DNA from: Phytoseiulus persimilis
Taxonomy: Eukaryota > Arthropoda > Arachnida > Mesostigmata > Phytoseiidae
NCBI GenBank assembly: GCA_037576195.1
Contig: CM075101.1
Span: 31,000,001 to 31,064,000 of the forward strand
Direction: 5' to 3'
Length of the DNA: 64,000 bases
The position numbers and the translations under genes were made by a program. Below, piece by piece: positions 48,801-62,263 of the stretch (the first letter of the stretch is position 1; the number at the start of each line of letters is the position of its first letter). The notes under the pieces were generated by a model, which was given only the letters and a program-made list of their open reading frames with translations, had not been told where the DNA came from and did not search any database.

Positions 48801-49483
48801 CTCGTTACTGTTATGCTGGCCGTCCAAGCAACAAATCCGTTATTCGAGCGAGTCGATTTGCATCTGCCGACCCCTCCCGTTATCTCTCAGCATTTATCGA
48901 ATCGAGCCGATAACGGCAACCATCGATCGAGTCTCTTCGATCGCCGGAGTACACTAGCGATGGACGCCAGAGGTCTCTTCCGAAATTTCAAGTCAGCGGT
49001 GACTCGCGTAGCGCCCATCCTGCTGACTAGAACGAATCGGCAGCATTCGCGTCATTAGCTTCATCATGTGCAAGCTAGCTCTGACCGGTTGGTTACGAAC
49101 GCTTGGAAGTGGAAAATAGTTCCACTAACACTTGGTAAGGGTCTAACACCTCGGTGACCTCGTAACTGCGATTCCGTAACTACGAACGATGGTTCTGTAA
49201 ATCTAAGGCTCCGCCAACTCCACGAGCAATCGCTGTGAGTTTACAGGCGCGCCACACCGGGCACGGGCTTCAACGCATTTCCCCTGGTCTTGGGCATGGC
49301 CCAGGCCCGCCGCACGAGGCGACTCCGTTCCCCCACAGCTCTCAGTGAACCCGTGGCGAGTGGTCATCTTGTCAATGTTTCCATCGTCCCAGCTCCTAGG
49401 ATGATCCCCCGAACCCATGACAATCTAGTTTCTCTGAAACTGGTGAATGACGCGTCGCGTTTTCGTTCATTGGAGCCTTCTGT

Positions 49484-50452
49484 ATGTTTCTGCTTCGGCA
49501 ATCCCTCACCGAAAATTGCGAAATTCTGTCGCGAGGACTGCGCCAAAAAAAATGGAGCCCGGAATCGGCCGAATTCCTATCGGGTAGGGCCCTCCCGCGC
49601 ACGCAGGAAGACGCTGCAATGTCATCGACAGCCAGACAGGAATCCGAGACAGGAGAGTCGGAGAAGCCGACCTTGATTTCAGTTCGAGCTTACCGTTCGT
49701 CCTTCGTACGAGCAGATCCTGAATCCGGGTCACCTCACGAAGGTCACACCAGTCGTGCATCTACCACGAAAAGCAAACCCAACACAAACACTCGCACTCA
49801 GTCGATCGGCTGGACAGTCATTCGGACAGACGCTCACTCGCTTGGCCCGCTTGGGTCTGTGAGTCCGGCCGTGAGTCCGTGTTCACGTCTATCTGTCTCT
49901 CCGCGTTCCTCTTTGCAGCAGCAGCAGTCGGCTCTCAGGTGGCTAGTCAATCAGTTGCTCGATCGGACGGCCGAAGAACAGATCCGGTTTTCGTCCTCGA
50001 CCACCAACGTCGCTCGAGTGTTCAGAACGACACTCAGCACAACAGACAGTCTTTCGGCATTGCGCACGAGCGCAGCGCGTCGATCAGTTGGTCTGTCAGT
50101 TGGCCGGGCCGTCCTTCTGGCCGCCACTCACACAGTCGCTGAGTTTGTTCGGCAACTACTAGGCAGCCAAGCACGGGCAGTTCTCGTCGGCAGCGGCTAT
50201 AGACAGCAAGGCACGATAGGCAGGCGGGCGGGCGGCAGCACTAAACTCCTGTCTCGCAGTCGCACATCATCGTCGTCGCTGTCGTCGTCGTCGTTGCAGT
50301 CGAGTACGTCGAGCAGCAGCGCTGTTTACGCGCCAGACGGCGCCTGCGCGAGATTGCCAACGTCACAGAGAGCCGACGACGACGACTCTGACGACGTCGG
50401 CGACAGCAGCAGCACGACGACCGCTGCTACGGGACAACATGCTCCACGATAG
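49484..50452 (+). CDS. Longest open frame of the gene-poor block (322 codons), doubtful
   Basis: The frame has an ATG start and ends at TAG 50450-50452. The translation is dominated by serine, threonine, arginine and alanine. Its C-terminal third contains runs encoded by (TCG)n and (GAC)n tracts (50262-50440). The opposite strand and other frames are also partly open. No domain, signal or motif is visible. The length alone is notable, but codon and composition patterns look like simple-sequence DNA rather than a selected protein. Confidence 0.15.
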   Translation: MFLLRQSLTENCEILSRGLRQKKWSPESAEFLSGRALPRTQEDAAMSSTARQESETGESEKPTLISVRAYRSSFVRADPESGSPHEGHTSRASTTKSKPNTNTRTQSIGWTVIRTDAHSLGPLGSVSPAVSPCSRLSVSPRSSLQQQQSALRWLVNQLLDRTAEEQIRFSSSTTNVARVFRTTLSTTDSLSALRTSAARRSVGLSVGRAVLLAATHTVAEFVRQLLGSQARAVLVGSGYRQQGTIGRRAGGSTKLLSRSRTSSSSLSSSSLQSSTSSSSAVYAPDGACARLPTSQRADDDDSDDVGDSSSTTTAATGQHAPR

Positions 50453-52881
50453 AGCGATGATGGTCGCCAGTTAAGAAACGACTACGACAACGCTTCCCCT
50501 CCACGGAAGTCGGTAATCGAGGTGTATCATGGCGGTCAGCGTGAGCTGCTGGCGTGACCTTCGTGGAAGGGAATTGAATCGTTTACAGTCCCCCTCCCCC
50601 CTGTCCCCCCATGGCCAATGCCAGGCGTAGCTCCACTGCGTAGGGACCGCATCCCCTCGATTCATTTCGCAAGTCGCTGCCATCTTGTTTCGAACTTCCC
50701 TACTGCTGAGAACGCATCCATCTCTTCTCCCCTTCGTCCAACGTGGTTTCTACTCCTGAGGTAGTCGTCTGGACGTTTTCCCGGAAAATTTCCAGCGTTG
50801 AGCCCCTCCCCTCCGTCCGCGCAAGATTTCCATCGAACTCCGTCTGACTCTAAGCTGAAGACCATTCCGCGAACCAGAAGACCCCACTGGAAAGCGAGCG
50901 AGAGAGAGCGGACAAAGTCACGTCTGTTCCATTCGAGAGTAGTGCTCTCTAGCATTTCCTCTCCAGGTTTTGTCCGATATCCCGACACCACAGCTCACCT
51001 CAGGGCTGCCTCACATTCGGCCAAGCAGTGATCTTTGATTATTATGCAATGAAAAGCGAACCGATAGAGCCGACGAGTAGCAACAGGGTAGATTCCAAGT
51101 TCATCTCAGAACATTAGTACGTTGAGAAAATACAGCCTGGCGTAATCCGAGAGCCTGTTGATCCGCTCCGTCCGAGGAACCGTTATTTTTCTGTTTCCAA
51201 CAAGCTCGAAAACGATGCGGATCGGTTGAAGTCCCGCCGAGATCGGAACCGTGACGAGGGGGACGTGCGTACCGATTACGTGCGGCGTTATCGATTTCCC
51301 TTCCCGCCTGACGTCTCTGGGGTCGATACCTTGGATCATCAACTATTGGTCACCTGCCGATCAACGTTATGAAGTATTCCATCGGTGAGAGAAGAAACAA
51401 CGAGATTCCTAACGACTTGTTTTTGCTTCGTCACGGGCGAACCGCAACGCTAAACGCCGACTATAACTTCAATCACCCAAAGAAGATCCGGAGCGAGTTT
51501 TACGTAACGGACACTCCCGTCGGCCGCACTCGCTTCACACGATGTCTATTGCACGGACGAAGCTTCTTCAACGAGTCGTTTGACCCAGCTATCGGTTTGA
51601 GTAGAAAAAAAAAACGAGAAAAAAGATGAGTTGGGGGAGCGAATTGCGTGCGTTCCACCATCTGACAATCGAGGACTGCGGCAGGATAAGTATCGATTAA
51701 AAAGGGTTAGGACCGAAGGACTGCCCTGTCACCGTTGGGGTCGCTGCACATCAGGCTCGTCGCAAACCTCAGACCGGTCGAGCGGACGAAACAACAATTC
51801 ATTCTTTAGGTCGACGGTCCGGATTGGTCATCCACAGAATCCTCGCTTCCGATTGCTCGACGATTGAATGGCCGTCCGCGCGAATGATTGATGATGGATA
51901 TGCTGAGAGCTCGACGCGATAATAATAGCACCGCGGTCCGGGAGAGCGCGACAAAGAGAATCATCGGTTGCTGCCAAAAATATCTGACTTCAAATTTAAT
52001 ATAGACCTATAGCGCCGCAAGCTTCTCGATATGAGGCGGCCTTGTTGGCTATTTACCGATCGACTATGTATACCGTCAGGATGTGGACAGTGCTTCGCTT
52101 ACGGCTCTCTCGTAATCCGCAGCTTCGAAGGCCGCTCTCGTAAACAATATGGATGGCCGGCCGACCAGCGAAGCCGCGGCTGACAGCCAGGTTAGCTGAC
52201 CGAGCGCCTGACAGAACGGACTTATTCCGAGTAGGCAAGCATATTGCGCCACTGATTGGTGCTGGTGACAATACGGGTCAGTACTGACTCGGCTTGCCTC
52301 GACTCGGAAGCCTCTGCTAAGCTTCGACATGATCGCAGCCGCCGCGGAGAGGAGTGCGAGGTTTGTTTGTACCCAACCCATTGTGTTCCTTGAGTGCGGT
52401 TGCGGCCCTCGATGCTTCCCAGCAGCAGTTACCGACTCGTAACTGGACCGGAACTGAAGTTTCCCGGGGTTCTGATCCGGTTCCTCTTCAACCCGGCGAC
52501 TCCACGAGCTTCCGATGGTGAGGGCGCCCGAGGACAGGCGAAGATGATATCGAAAACGGTTCATTCAGCCAATGATTGCTCTCTGTCATCGCCGGTTCGC
52601 GTACCATTTAATACCAGACACGACGACGACGACGGCGACGATGCAGGTGTACGCTGCAGGCACGTTTCGTGAAACTGCGGTCCCGCAGCTGCTATTCCTG
52701 TATCCTGTGTCTCCAACCTCCCTGCTTGCCAACCCAGAACACTGGCTGTTGCTCCCTTGCCCGCCGCCTGGGCTGTCGCCTGATAGCGAAAGACCAAGAA
52801 TCGTTAACACCTTCTGCATCCTCTCATTCGTTGGTCGATCAAATGCAGGAACCGGTGGTTCATCTCGGTAAAAATACTCCG

Positions 52882-52896
52882 CCCCCCCCCCCCCCC
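52882..52896. repeat. Poly-C tract (15)
   Basis: Fifteen consecutive C. Homopolymer length in the assembly may be inexact. Confidence 0.9.
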
Positions 52897-53649
52897 GTCC
52901 GACTCCCTCCGAGCGAGCGAGCTCGGCTGAGGCAAACCGAGCAAGCGGAAGAACGAGCAAACAGCGACGATTTGTTGTTCGCCATCATCATCATCAAGCG
53001 TTTGCTTTATCGCTCCCTAATCGTTACCAACAGCGCCGGGACACGATGCCGGGAACAGCGTCTTGAGATCGTTCGGCAGGTCGTGGAGAGCTCCGCTGTC
53101 TGCTGGTCGTCCTGGAGCGTCAGGCTGCCCTCGCTCGATTCGAGTCGCATTCGAAACCGTGGCAAGTCGACATTTCGCTCCGTTCCCCGGTCAAGCGTGG
53201 CAAGCGGGCAAACAAGCAAGCGACATAGCCACCGGATAGCCAGCACCGTCAACGAGCTCCTTAATTGCGAGCTCACACAGACCAAGAAACAAGCCGAGTT
53301 GCAGAGAACCCACTTAGCCACACGACAACAGGTTAATTACATTTTAATGATATGTCCGTCCCCGCCCGCTCAAGCGGCTGTCTTCCCGCCTGCTCGGCCG
53401 CTCACCTGCGCTCTCTAACGCACCTCGGAGTCGAGCAGTACCAACGACCGAAACTACCCTACTCAGGATAACGGATCGGGTCACGGCTGCTGGGGCCGGG
53501 GCGCAGCCACGGACCGGGAGCTGCGATTCCAGGTAGGTAGGAACACCCGGGCGCTGCAAAAGGTATCGGCGGCGCCCCCCACCCCTCTGCCCACACCTGA
53601 TTTGGACCGTCCTCTTCGCTCCAAGGGGCAAAACTGCGGCGACGCGGGA

Positions 53650-53663
53650 GGGGGGGGGGGGGG
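53650..53663. repeat. Poly-G tract (14)
   Basis: Fourteen consecutive G about 750 bp after the poly-C tract. Pairing between the two is possible in single-stranded DNA or RNA. Confidence 0.9.
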
Positions 53664-55621
53664 AAGGAAGGCTGGTTGGAGCGATCGAGGCGTGGCTGGT
53701 AATCGTCAGATGTAATTATCATGGAGGATATCAATGCTGGATTATCGGATTCCAATCGAAGTCAGTCCTGCCGTACAGCCCCAGTTGATACCCGGTCAGC
53801 TGTCTGAGCGGTCGGTCTGCCAGCTAGCTAGGAGCGATGTGCCACGTTGTCTAACAAGCTATTGGATAAATTTGCATCTCAGAGCACCTTGCAGCCTCCC
53901 GGTTGTCCTCCGGGTGGGACGTGTCCAGCATTTATTTGACCTGGTTATCTATCCACTCAACCGTCCCTCCGTCCGTCTGTCTCAGCTGATCCGAGCTCCC
54001 GGGACGGAGCTCCCCTCCGACTGGGACCGCCGAGCCTCCATCAGCCGCCTCTTGCCACTCCACTCTGCGGCGCGGCGTGGTTCACTTAACCTGTTCGTAC
54101 ATCGATGAAGATGCCCGGGTGACGGTTCGCCAAAGGCGCACGCGTTTTGACTTTTTACAAGTTTCCCTCTGTCCTCCTCGCTGTCGGCCTCGCTGCTACT
54201 AACGAAGCCCACGAGCGAGACAGGAACAAACTGATCTGAATCAGGACAGCCCCGCGAGCCGGCTTGCATCTCGTCCGTTTGAAAAGTAAAGCCCTCCCTG
54301 CTCAGTCAGTCAGAGAGCAGGAACGCGACGGCCCTCCGATATTGCATGTAATCCAGGAACGCCGTCCTCGCCCGCATGTCGCGCGAGACACACTCGACTG
54401 AGCGCGACGAGAGGAGCTGCGACCCCTCCTGTTTGCAGAGCCGTGACAGGGGCGGCAGCGTTTCACGAACAATTTCTAATTTCCAATTCGACCATCCAAG
54501 CGAACTATCGGGACCGCTCGTAACGCTTCCCATCTTATCCTGGGAATTATAACGTTTATTATGTCCGTTATCTCCTGTCTGTCTTTCCTCCGAGAAGAAC
54601 TCTGTCGCGAGGAGCTGGCGATTGCTGCAGTCCCGACGTCCAGGCACAGTGCGTTCGAAGCGAGATCAGATCCGAGTCGGCTGTCGGCCCAGGTCGCGCG
54701 ACGACAATCCGAGGGAAAACGATTCGTACGGGCGCGATTTCACCCGAAAACCGGAGGGCTGCTCGTTCCACATTTTCCTCGTTTCCGACGGTCCCGCTCT
54801 CGATCGATGAGCGGACTTGCGATGGAGCGGCATTCCGTTCGATGGACATCGCCCGAAGAATCATCTAATTTCCAGTCGATCGGATCTGCCCTCTGCTTGG
54901 TTTCGAGTTTAATCGAGAGCAGGTCAAAATATTGATGCGCGCTTCCTCCGATTTCGATCGACGGCGTTTGAAGGACAGCCCGACCACGACGACGAAGCCC
55001 ATGAGTCTAAACAACTTTTACTCTCGTTGATGTCGTTCCAAGCAGGGCGCGAGCCCGAGCTCAACGAACGCAACCTCGAGAATTCTTCTCGGATCTTGTC
55101 GCGGATGACGTGGGAGCTTGGTCAGGCGTCTCGCTCGAGTTCCTCTTGTTCTCCTTCTCCGTGTGCTCCGAGACTTTCCTTTCAGTCCGCGGTCTCCGAG
55201 CGGACTCCCGTCAAACTCGCTCGCCAAGCGAACAGGCGGACGGATGCGTCCAAAGGTCGTGAGCAATGTCGGTCAACATCCCACCTCGACTTCGGGCTCG
55301 ATTGAGCGCTGAATGCGCTACTCGGTGGAAGCACAGATAGAACACCAGCTCCGCACATCTATTCATGCGACACGCATCTCTCCGCAGATGCTCATCGCTC
55401 GAGGCGAGCCGAGCCGGAGGTTGACAGACGATCTCCAACCATGAAGGATCTGAACCTCGAGTTCGTGCAGAACTTTCAGCTCCGCCAAGTTTTCCAGTCT
55501 TCACTTGGAGCGACTGCGGAGGTTTACGCCTGAAACGCTTGAAATACCTCATACAGCGCAAGCACTATGCATCGCCGGGATTGACAGACAGCAGGCGGGA
55601 GATAATGATGCCGCAATGTAT

Positions 55622-55641
55622 AGAGAGAGAGAGAGAGAGAG
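55622..55641. repeat. (AG)10 microsatellite
   Basis: Ten AG dinucleotides followed by GAGAG. Confidence 0.95.
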
Positions 55642-56597
55642 GAGAGACGGGGCACGACAACAAAAGGTGGGATGTTGAGAGACAGCGTGTCGTTTGGTGA
55701 TTAACTCTTAATCCTCCCTCGGTGCTCTTCCGTTCGCCATCCAAGGACGCGCGGACCGAACCATCCGCAAGTTCGGTTGAGCGTCGCGTGTACCGGTTGA
55801 AGAAGTCCGGGACTCCTTGTTCCCTCCCACGCCTCCTCCGGACTATATCCAAGAAGTTCCATCTTAGTCTGCTCGTTCTTTCCACCGATCTCTCTTCCCA
55901 GGGTGCGCGGTCTTTTCGAGTCTGTCCGAAGACGCTCCGGTCGACTCAACAGCTCGACTTTCGAATATGTGGGCGAGCCACCAAAACAAGGGAGACGATG
56001 CCCGAACCGGGATTCCCAACCGCATCGTCGGATGTGCGGCTTTGCTCGTTCATGGAGATTGGACACACGTTCGCGTTCGAGAACGCGTGCTCGGCATACA
56101 TTTTCGAGTCCCGTATGATTTCGAAGCATGAACCCTGCGCGCAACTGCTCGGACAGCGGAAACGAGCGAGGACGAGAAAGTTGCTCGACTAAGTGCTCGA
56201 CTTGTTAATTCATAATGCCTCGATGAGCAGGCATCGCGAACCCGTTCGTTCCCCGGATTCCCCCGGAGTCGGAATGCCAAGCCCCAATATTCGCAACCGT
56301 TTGCTTTCCTTGGCCCCTCATCCATCCTTGCCTTGCTACCTTCGGTGCCAGTCTGTGCGTCGGTCACTCATCTCCGCCGTAGCCTTGCAGACAGGGATTG
56401 CACGAACGGTCGACCGACGACTGACTCGGCGCTGCCGAGTGGGTGAGTAACTGCTTCACTGCCCGAACTGCTCGAGGTGTGATGTTGATTGCAGAAGAGA
56501 GGAATTACGCTCGTAAGCACATTGCTGGCCGCTGGGCGGACGCACGAACAACCGAACGGTCGGACTGACAGATGAAACCGGCGGCAGGCTTCACAGT

Positions 56598-56616
56598 CGG
56601 TCGGACGGACGGACGG
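56598..56616. repeat. (GGAC)n tetranucleotide tract
   Basis: GGTC followed by three GGAC units and GGC. Confidence 0.85.
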
Positions 56617-57501
56617 CAGAGAAACCAAGCGGACTGCGGACAAACCGCGCTCAGGGATGAGCTAAACAGGTTACCCCCCGAAAGTGTTTGCCGTCGGCAA
56701 TCGTCAGCCCATCTCTCGGCCCGCTCATCTGTCCTGGCGTCGGTACCTCGTCTATCGGTCCCGCACTCAGCCTCGCAGTCCAACGGTGAATGACGTCGTC
56801 AACTCTGCACTCTCGCAATCAACATTCACAAAATTTCGACGTCACTCACAGCAGCACAATGCAGACGCTTTATTGTTCGGGCTTGATGCACACGTCCATC
56901 TTCGCGTGCTTCTCTGTCTGGGCTCACTGCTGTCGGACCTTGTGACGTACAAAGGCAAACGAAGTCAGAGAGAAGTACATCAAGTGGCTTCGCAAGTTGC
57001 AGGCGAACTTCTTTAGAGCGACTGGAGCTCGACCCCTTCTTTCTCTCTCTCTCATACGGAACTTGTCCGTGTTAGGATCAAGGTCCCTCGGCTTCGAAAG
57101 TTTGGTCGACGAGTGTACCATTCCGTAGCCGCGAGCCCGACGCGCGATGCGTTTCGTTCGTTAAGTTAGACGAAATGAGTGAGTGCGGAAGGCGAACTCT
57201 ACCAGAGGAACTGCTATTCCCCGACTGGCAAAGATTCTGGTGTGAAGTTCGATAGTTAGCAGGTTGCCACGGTCCTCTACCAACCTTCGGCCGGACAAGT
57301 AGGCGCGCTCGGCGTCTCGCGAAGAGCTGTGTGCATCCAAAAGTCGTTCAGTGCTTTGCATAATCAAATCTCGTTCAATCTTCTGAAGTCAAGAGCACAC
57401 CTTTCGCGAGTGCCGACGAGCTCGGTTGCTTACGATCGTGGGCTGCTTCGCTCGACTTGGGGCCCGCCGCCAACTCCTTTAGCAGACGCCGGGCAGGCAG
57501 G

Positions 57502-57521
57502 CCGCCCGCCCGCCCGCCCGC
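57502..57521. repeat. (CCCG)n tetranucleotide tract
   Basis: Several CCCG units after GGCAGGCAGG; a related tract is at about 59812-59834. Confidence 0.85.
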
Positions 57522-60500
57522 TTAGCAACATGAGCGAGCGGGTAGAGAAATCGCCGACGGAAAGTAGCACGCTGGAACATCGCTGGAGTCGTCGCATTTG
57601 ACCCCGATCCGCGGTCAGTTTTCCTCACATCGTCCCTGGTGCTCTCCCTGAATTCCTTGTTCGTTTCGCGGTACGAAGCCAGAACTAGCGCAGTACTGGC
57701 TCACGATGCAACCATCCATAGCTTCCCATCCTTCCCCGATCGAGCCGTTCCTCCGATGTTTCAGCATTTCTTCAGCTGGGGCCCTCTCGCTCTCCCCCAA
57801 CCATGCATGCTTGTTAGAAGCGGTTCATGACGCGGGGAGCGATGTAGTGCCGCTAGGTAACTAAGCAGTTGTCCGAATAGGTGCTCCGTCTTCTCTCCTG
57901 TCAGGTTAAGAGACTCGCGCACCGCCGCCACGAGCGCGGGACGACGGCCTCAATTATCAGTCATATCAAATCGCGGGCGCAGTAGTCAACTCCGGGAGTG
58001 GTTCGTAGCCCTCTCGCTACCACGACGACAATCAGGGATCCCTCATGATGCCTGCGGGACCGGGTCTTCCCCGATGTCGCGGAAAAACAATACGGCCTGC
58101 GCGCAGGCCTTCGAGAAAGGATAGGGCCAGTCGCTGGATACGAAATTCAGCGAAAAACGAAACCAGACACCGCTATTCCATCGAAGACCTCGGTGAACGT
58201 TCGCGGAGGACCGTGTTGCCCGGTCAATCTGTCGACAGATTCCCCAGAACAATTAAGGCTCCTCCTCGAACGGCGATCCGTGACGTTTTCCCCGCGAGGC
58301 TCGCATCCCAACGCGGGACAATTCCGGCTCGGTGAGTCAGTTCGGACTCGCTTCTCGGAGAACTTGCTGCCATGCCGCTCATCTTCCCCGGTTGACGTCA
58401 GCAGGATAAAGCTCTGCGGCCGATGTTGCTGTCGTCGCCGTCGTTAACCCAGCTCGGGTTTCCATCCAACGGAGAGGAATCGGAGAAACAGAAAAAAACT
58501 TCGAAACTCCAGATGGACGCATATCGACGAACCCGAGCCGCGCAGTGAGTCGGGGGCTGCGGCTGGGACGCCGGAACGTCGGCGAAACAAAGAGCCACCG
58601 AGCAACCCTGATCCGAGCTCATTTGGGGAGAGCCACCGATCACGAAGCAGCCACGACGCGCAGGATCGAGCGGGAGGGGAAACCGCGGCCTTGACACGCT
58701 GAGGTCTCCAAGGAGGTCGAATGAAGAATGCGGCTGTCCGCCGTTCTGTCTCCGCTGCGAGCTCGTTCGCTCGCGCCAGGAGCAGTCAGGATCGTTGTTT
58801 CCGTCCGCGCCAACTGAGCTTTCCTCCCCGAAACTCGTGATTTCGATGTCGACCTGGGCTTCGCGGTCTCGGACGTTTTTCGCCAGCACTCCCGTCGACC
58901 TGAGCGCAGTTTCCGATCTGGATGTCGGTCGATTCATCCGGAGCACCGTTGGTGATTTCGTCGATGATCGAATCATCCGACAGAACGCATTACGGGCACG
59001 AAAAATAATACATCCAATGCTTGCAGCTAAACGGAACTCCCTGATTGCTGTTTCAGTCAAGCTTTCCCTTTCGCTTCCCGACCACGACTCAGCGCGATTC
59101 GCTCGTCGTCCGTAGGAGCTCTTGAGCTCGCTCGCTCATGTGGATCCAACATAGAGCAGAATCCCCGAGTAGAGTCTTGTCTACGAAAAACCTGTGTATA
59201 CAGAAAAATTGAGATTCTAGAACAGAATACAAAGACGAAAACCTTCGGTAGTTATTCGTGCGGTAGTTTGCGATCCAGATTATCATGCGCACATGTGTTT
59301 TCCTGAGTCCTTCCCAGGTTGGAATCGCAGCGTCGCCTCATCGGCTCCTCGCAAGCCCCTCGATGGCTTCCAGGCAACATACCCGGCGTATTGTCTGACC
59401 GAAGAGGGGTTTCCGAATTTTCATGAAGTGAGCCTCCCACTCCTCTCCTGGGGAAGCTCATCGCCTTGAATGCTCGCCCAAAATCTATTCCTTTCGCTTG
59501 TTCTCCGCCTGAACTCCGACTGCATTCAGGGTCTCTCTATGAGAGAGCCACGATGTTGTTCTTGTGTTCGCTGCACGATCATCGTTGTTGATGTTTAGAG
59601 CTCACTAATTAGGACACAGTTACCGGGATCGGTGACCAGCTAGCTATTCGCTGCAGTTGACACAGCGTAAGGCATTTATTTCGTTATATAGCTCGGCTAT
59701 CTCGCCCCTTTCCTCGTCCGCCAGCCAGCGACTTCTCTTAATGCTCCTCCTGTCGTGTTTGTGTGAGGTCGCCGAAGCGAGTTCTTACTCGTTCGCTCAT
59801 CCGCTGGCTGGCCGCCCGCCCGCGCCCGCCCGCTTGCCCGACAGTAGTTAACACTTCTTAGAGTGTTGGACAAAAAGTGTCATAACTCTGCTGCCAGAAC
59901 CATCGGTCGACCTGCACAGCGCGTAGGGACACGGGGCGAAGAAGAAACCAACGATGGCAAGTACGAGGACACGCTCCCTTGCGTTTCCGCCCCTACATCG
60001 AACCCTGTGAAGTTGTCCTGCTTCAACGTGCGAGATCCGTTGGAGAAGAGGATCTGCAGCTGGAACGTCGTCGACAGTTCGCTCGAGGTGTTGCCAGTCT
60101 GACCCGTTGCCCGATAAGCCGGTGCACCTACCTCGACCTCGTCGAGACACGCTCTGGAGTCGACATGGTTGCGATTTTCGGTCGCACAAAGACAACCGGC
60201 CGCACAGCGACTGGGAGCACCGGGAAGGTGTAAGGAGAAATCGAAAGAATCTGGGAGAGGAACTGGGAGTAACGGGCGACTGGGGGTGAGAGGGAACAGG
60301 GCGAGCAATTAGTGAGTGGGTTTTTAAGTTTTCCACCATGATGACAGTGGCATCTAGTCGACTCCATTTTTAGAAGATGCTCGCCGTCATACAGTAATTA
60401 GCAATCCCTTCTCGCCCGCCCATCTGCTCTCCTACTGCCGTGGCTACCCCTCATCTATATTTGGGCGCAAATTTTTGCACCACTCAACTCGAAGCGTGAA

Positions 60501-60603
60501 AGCTGTCTGTCTGACTCGGCCGAGCTCTTTGAGCTGAATTTTCACTCAGCCGGAGGGGAACGCTCTCTGACGGAGACCAGCCGCCCGGATCTCTGTTGTC
60601 GAG

Positions 60604-62263
60604 ATGCAGGCGGAACTCAGCGACGTTGCGGACAACCTTGACGAGCTCTCCACTCTTATCCACTTGCGTCGACTAGAGGTGTCCCGCCTTTTCGAAGCTG
60701 TAAAACTGGGTCAGGGGAATGGGGCGAGGATATCCAGTACACGCTCGATAGGAGAGACGAGCTATTTTCGCGGCTGTTGCTTTTTTTCGTGCGTCTTGAG
60801 TTTTGGAGTTGGAAACTTCGATCGGGGGCCACCTCGTGCGTCCCCGATCTTACACGCCAAGGACGTTTGTCAAGGAAGTTCTTATTGACAAACGGCCACA
60901 TCTACCGTTGACAGAGCGCTATTGGAGCGCGAGAGCGAGCGCCTACGGCCGCAAAGATATCTCCGCGGACCATCCGCTACTTCTAATGACGATCGATTGT
61001 GCAATGCATTTCGAATGAAGCTCGACTGTCCGGCGGTGGTTCCGCCGCTCATGTTCTTTCGGAGTCGAATGCTCTCGAGGAGCCTTCCGGTCATTTTTAG
61101 CGGGCTCGGGGCGGAGCTTTCGGCTGCCCCAAAAATCAATTGACGCGCCAGCTCAGCGCGTGCGAATGGATGTTTCTGTTCCAAGCGTAATATCATATTC
61201 AGAAGCCTCCGGAGACCGTCGGTGATTTGCGTTCGACACATTGGAGAGCGTACGGCTGGTTGAAGAAATATTTTGCGTGAATCGACGATTCCCTGGCGGC
61301 CACGAGTGCTTTACGCGCCGAAATTATTTCGCTGACAGGAGGAGAGAATCCGGGAGTTTCGCGGCAGCGGGAGACAGCCGCTCAGAGCAAACGAATGCAC
61401 GTTTGAAAGATGAGAACTCGGAAATCCTGCCATTATCATGGAAAACAATGACGTTCAAATATCTCATACGAATTCAGGCTCCGTTCGTTCTCTGATCAGT
61501 CGAGGTTGTTCCTGGTTCTGCTTTCAGCGGCTCGCACCCTTCTCTCCCTCTCGATAATTTACAATATCCGTGCTTGCTCACGCACTCGCAGACGCTGGCG
61601 AAGAAAACATGGAACGCGAAGAGGAAGAGCGGGCCGCTGCCGAAAATGAGACTGACGAGAGCAGATGAACTCCACTTCGGCTTTCAGAAGCTAGAATGCC
61701 GAACCGGAGAAAAGCTACTTGATCCTTGGGAGGCAATGCGGATGAGACTGTGCCCCCACTTGAGCCCAGGCTGCGGAGTCAGGATCTGCTCGAATGTTGT
61801 AAATGCGTCGGTTCGGGATTTCCAATAAGGCTCCAACCGACTGGTTTTGCTGCTGGCTCCTATCAATTTATCACTTCACCTATCTATCAACCTCCACTCG
61901 GAGTTCTTCAGAACACGAAGTTACAGAGTTCAAGTGAACTCCTCCGGAGCTTCTCCTAGTCTCGGTCGACCGTTCGAACTTTCGAGCAATCCGATCCGGC
62001 AGTGGAGAAAGGTCCCAATGGAAACTCCATCGAATCCGAGATTGTTGATGAAAATGGTTGGGAGCTGAATTCCCAAGAGAACGGGGATATTGGAACTTCC
62101 CCCGGTAGTGCACTCGGTGGCATGGCGGTATCGTCTCCCGTGTTTTACAAGTTGCAACCATAGTTTTCGGAGAGTATTCTTGTTACAGTACAAGGATGCT
62201 CGTTCCGAACAAGACTCGAGCCACCGGAACAAGACCACGCCTATTCTGCACCCTGTTGACTAA
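60604..62263 (+). CDS. Probable unrecognised plus-strand gene (partial model)
   Basis: Several open segments in one kilobase-scale stretch look like exons. An ATG at 60604 opens MQAELSDVADNLDELSTLIH, reaching a donor-like GAG|GTGTCC. A segment at about 60806-61018 encodes GGHLVRPRSYTPRTFVKEVL and LTERYWSARASAYGRKDI. A frame ending at 61828 encodes LTRADELHFGFQKLECR. An exon from 61960 (after CTCCTAG) encodes KGPNGNSIESEIVDENGWEL and can splice at GCG|GTATCG (62127/62128) to 62189, after TTACAG. There YKDARSEQDSSHRNKTTPIL precedes TAA at 62261-62263; this last junction is phase-compatible over a 61-nt intron. I could not connect the earlier parts and do not recognise the family. The acidic, Ser/Asn-rich C-terminus suggests a disordered tail. 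Confidence 0.35.

Larger units (their letters stand above)
26021..60603. other. Large gene-poor block rich in simple repeats
   Basis: About 34.5 kb without any coding sequence I can assign to a family. Open frames are numerous on both strands and overlap, but most begin at non-ATG codons and have serine/arginine-rich translations, as expected from G+C-rich DNA full of CGA, TCG, CAG and GAG triplets. Tetranucleotide tracts of the GGCA, GACC, GGAC and CCCG kinds, (GA)n runs, CGAG clusters and homopolymers recur throughout; the clearest are listed separately. Only a handful of candidate exons stand out (30837, 31485, 32750, 33789, 39711, 49484). The block could be a giant intron or 5' region of a gene beyond the window, a regulatory landscape, or intergenic DNA; the sequence alone does not decide. 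Confidence 0.5.

Noticed and set aside
52669-53418. 249-codon plus-strand frame
   Set aside because: Begins with GTG, runs through a poly-C tract as polyproline and has no domain; probably non-coding.
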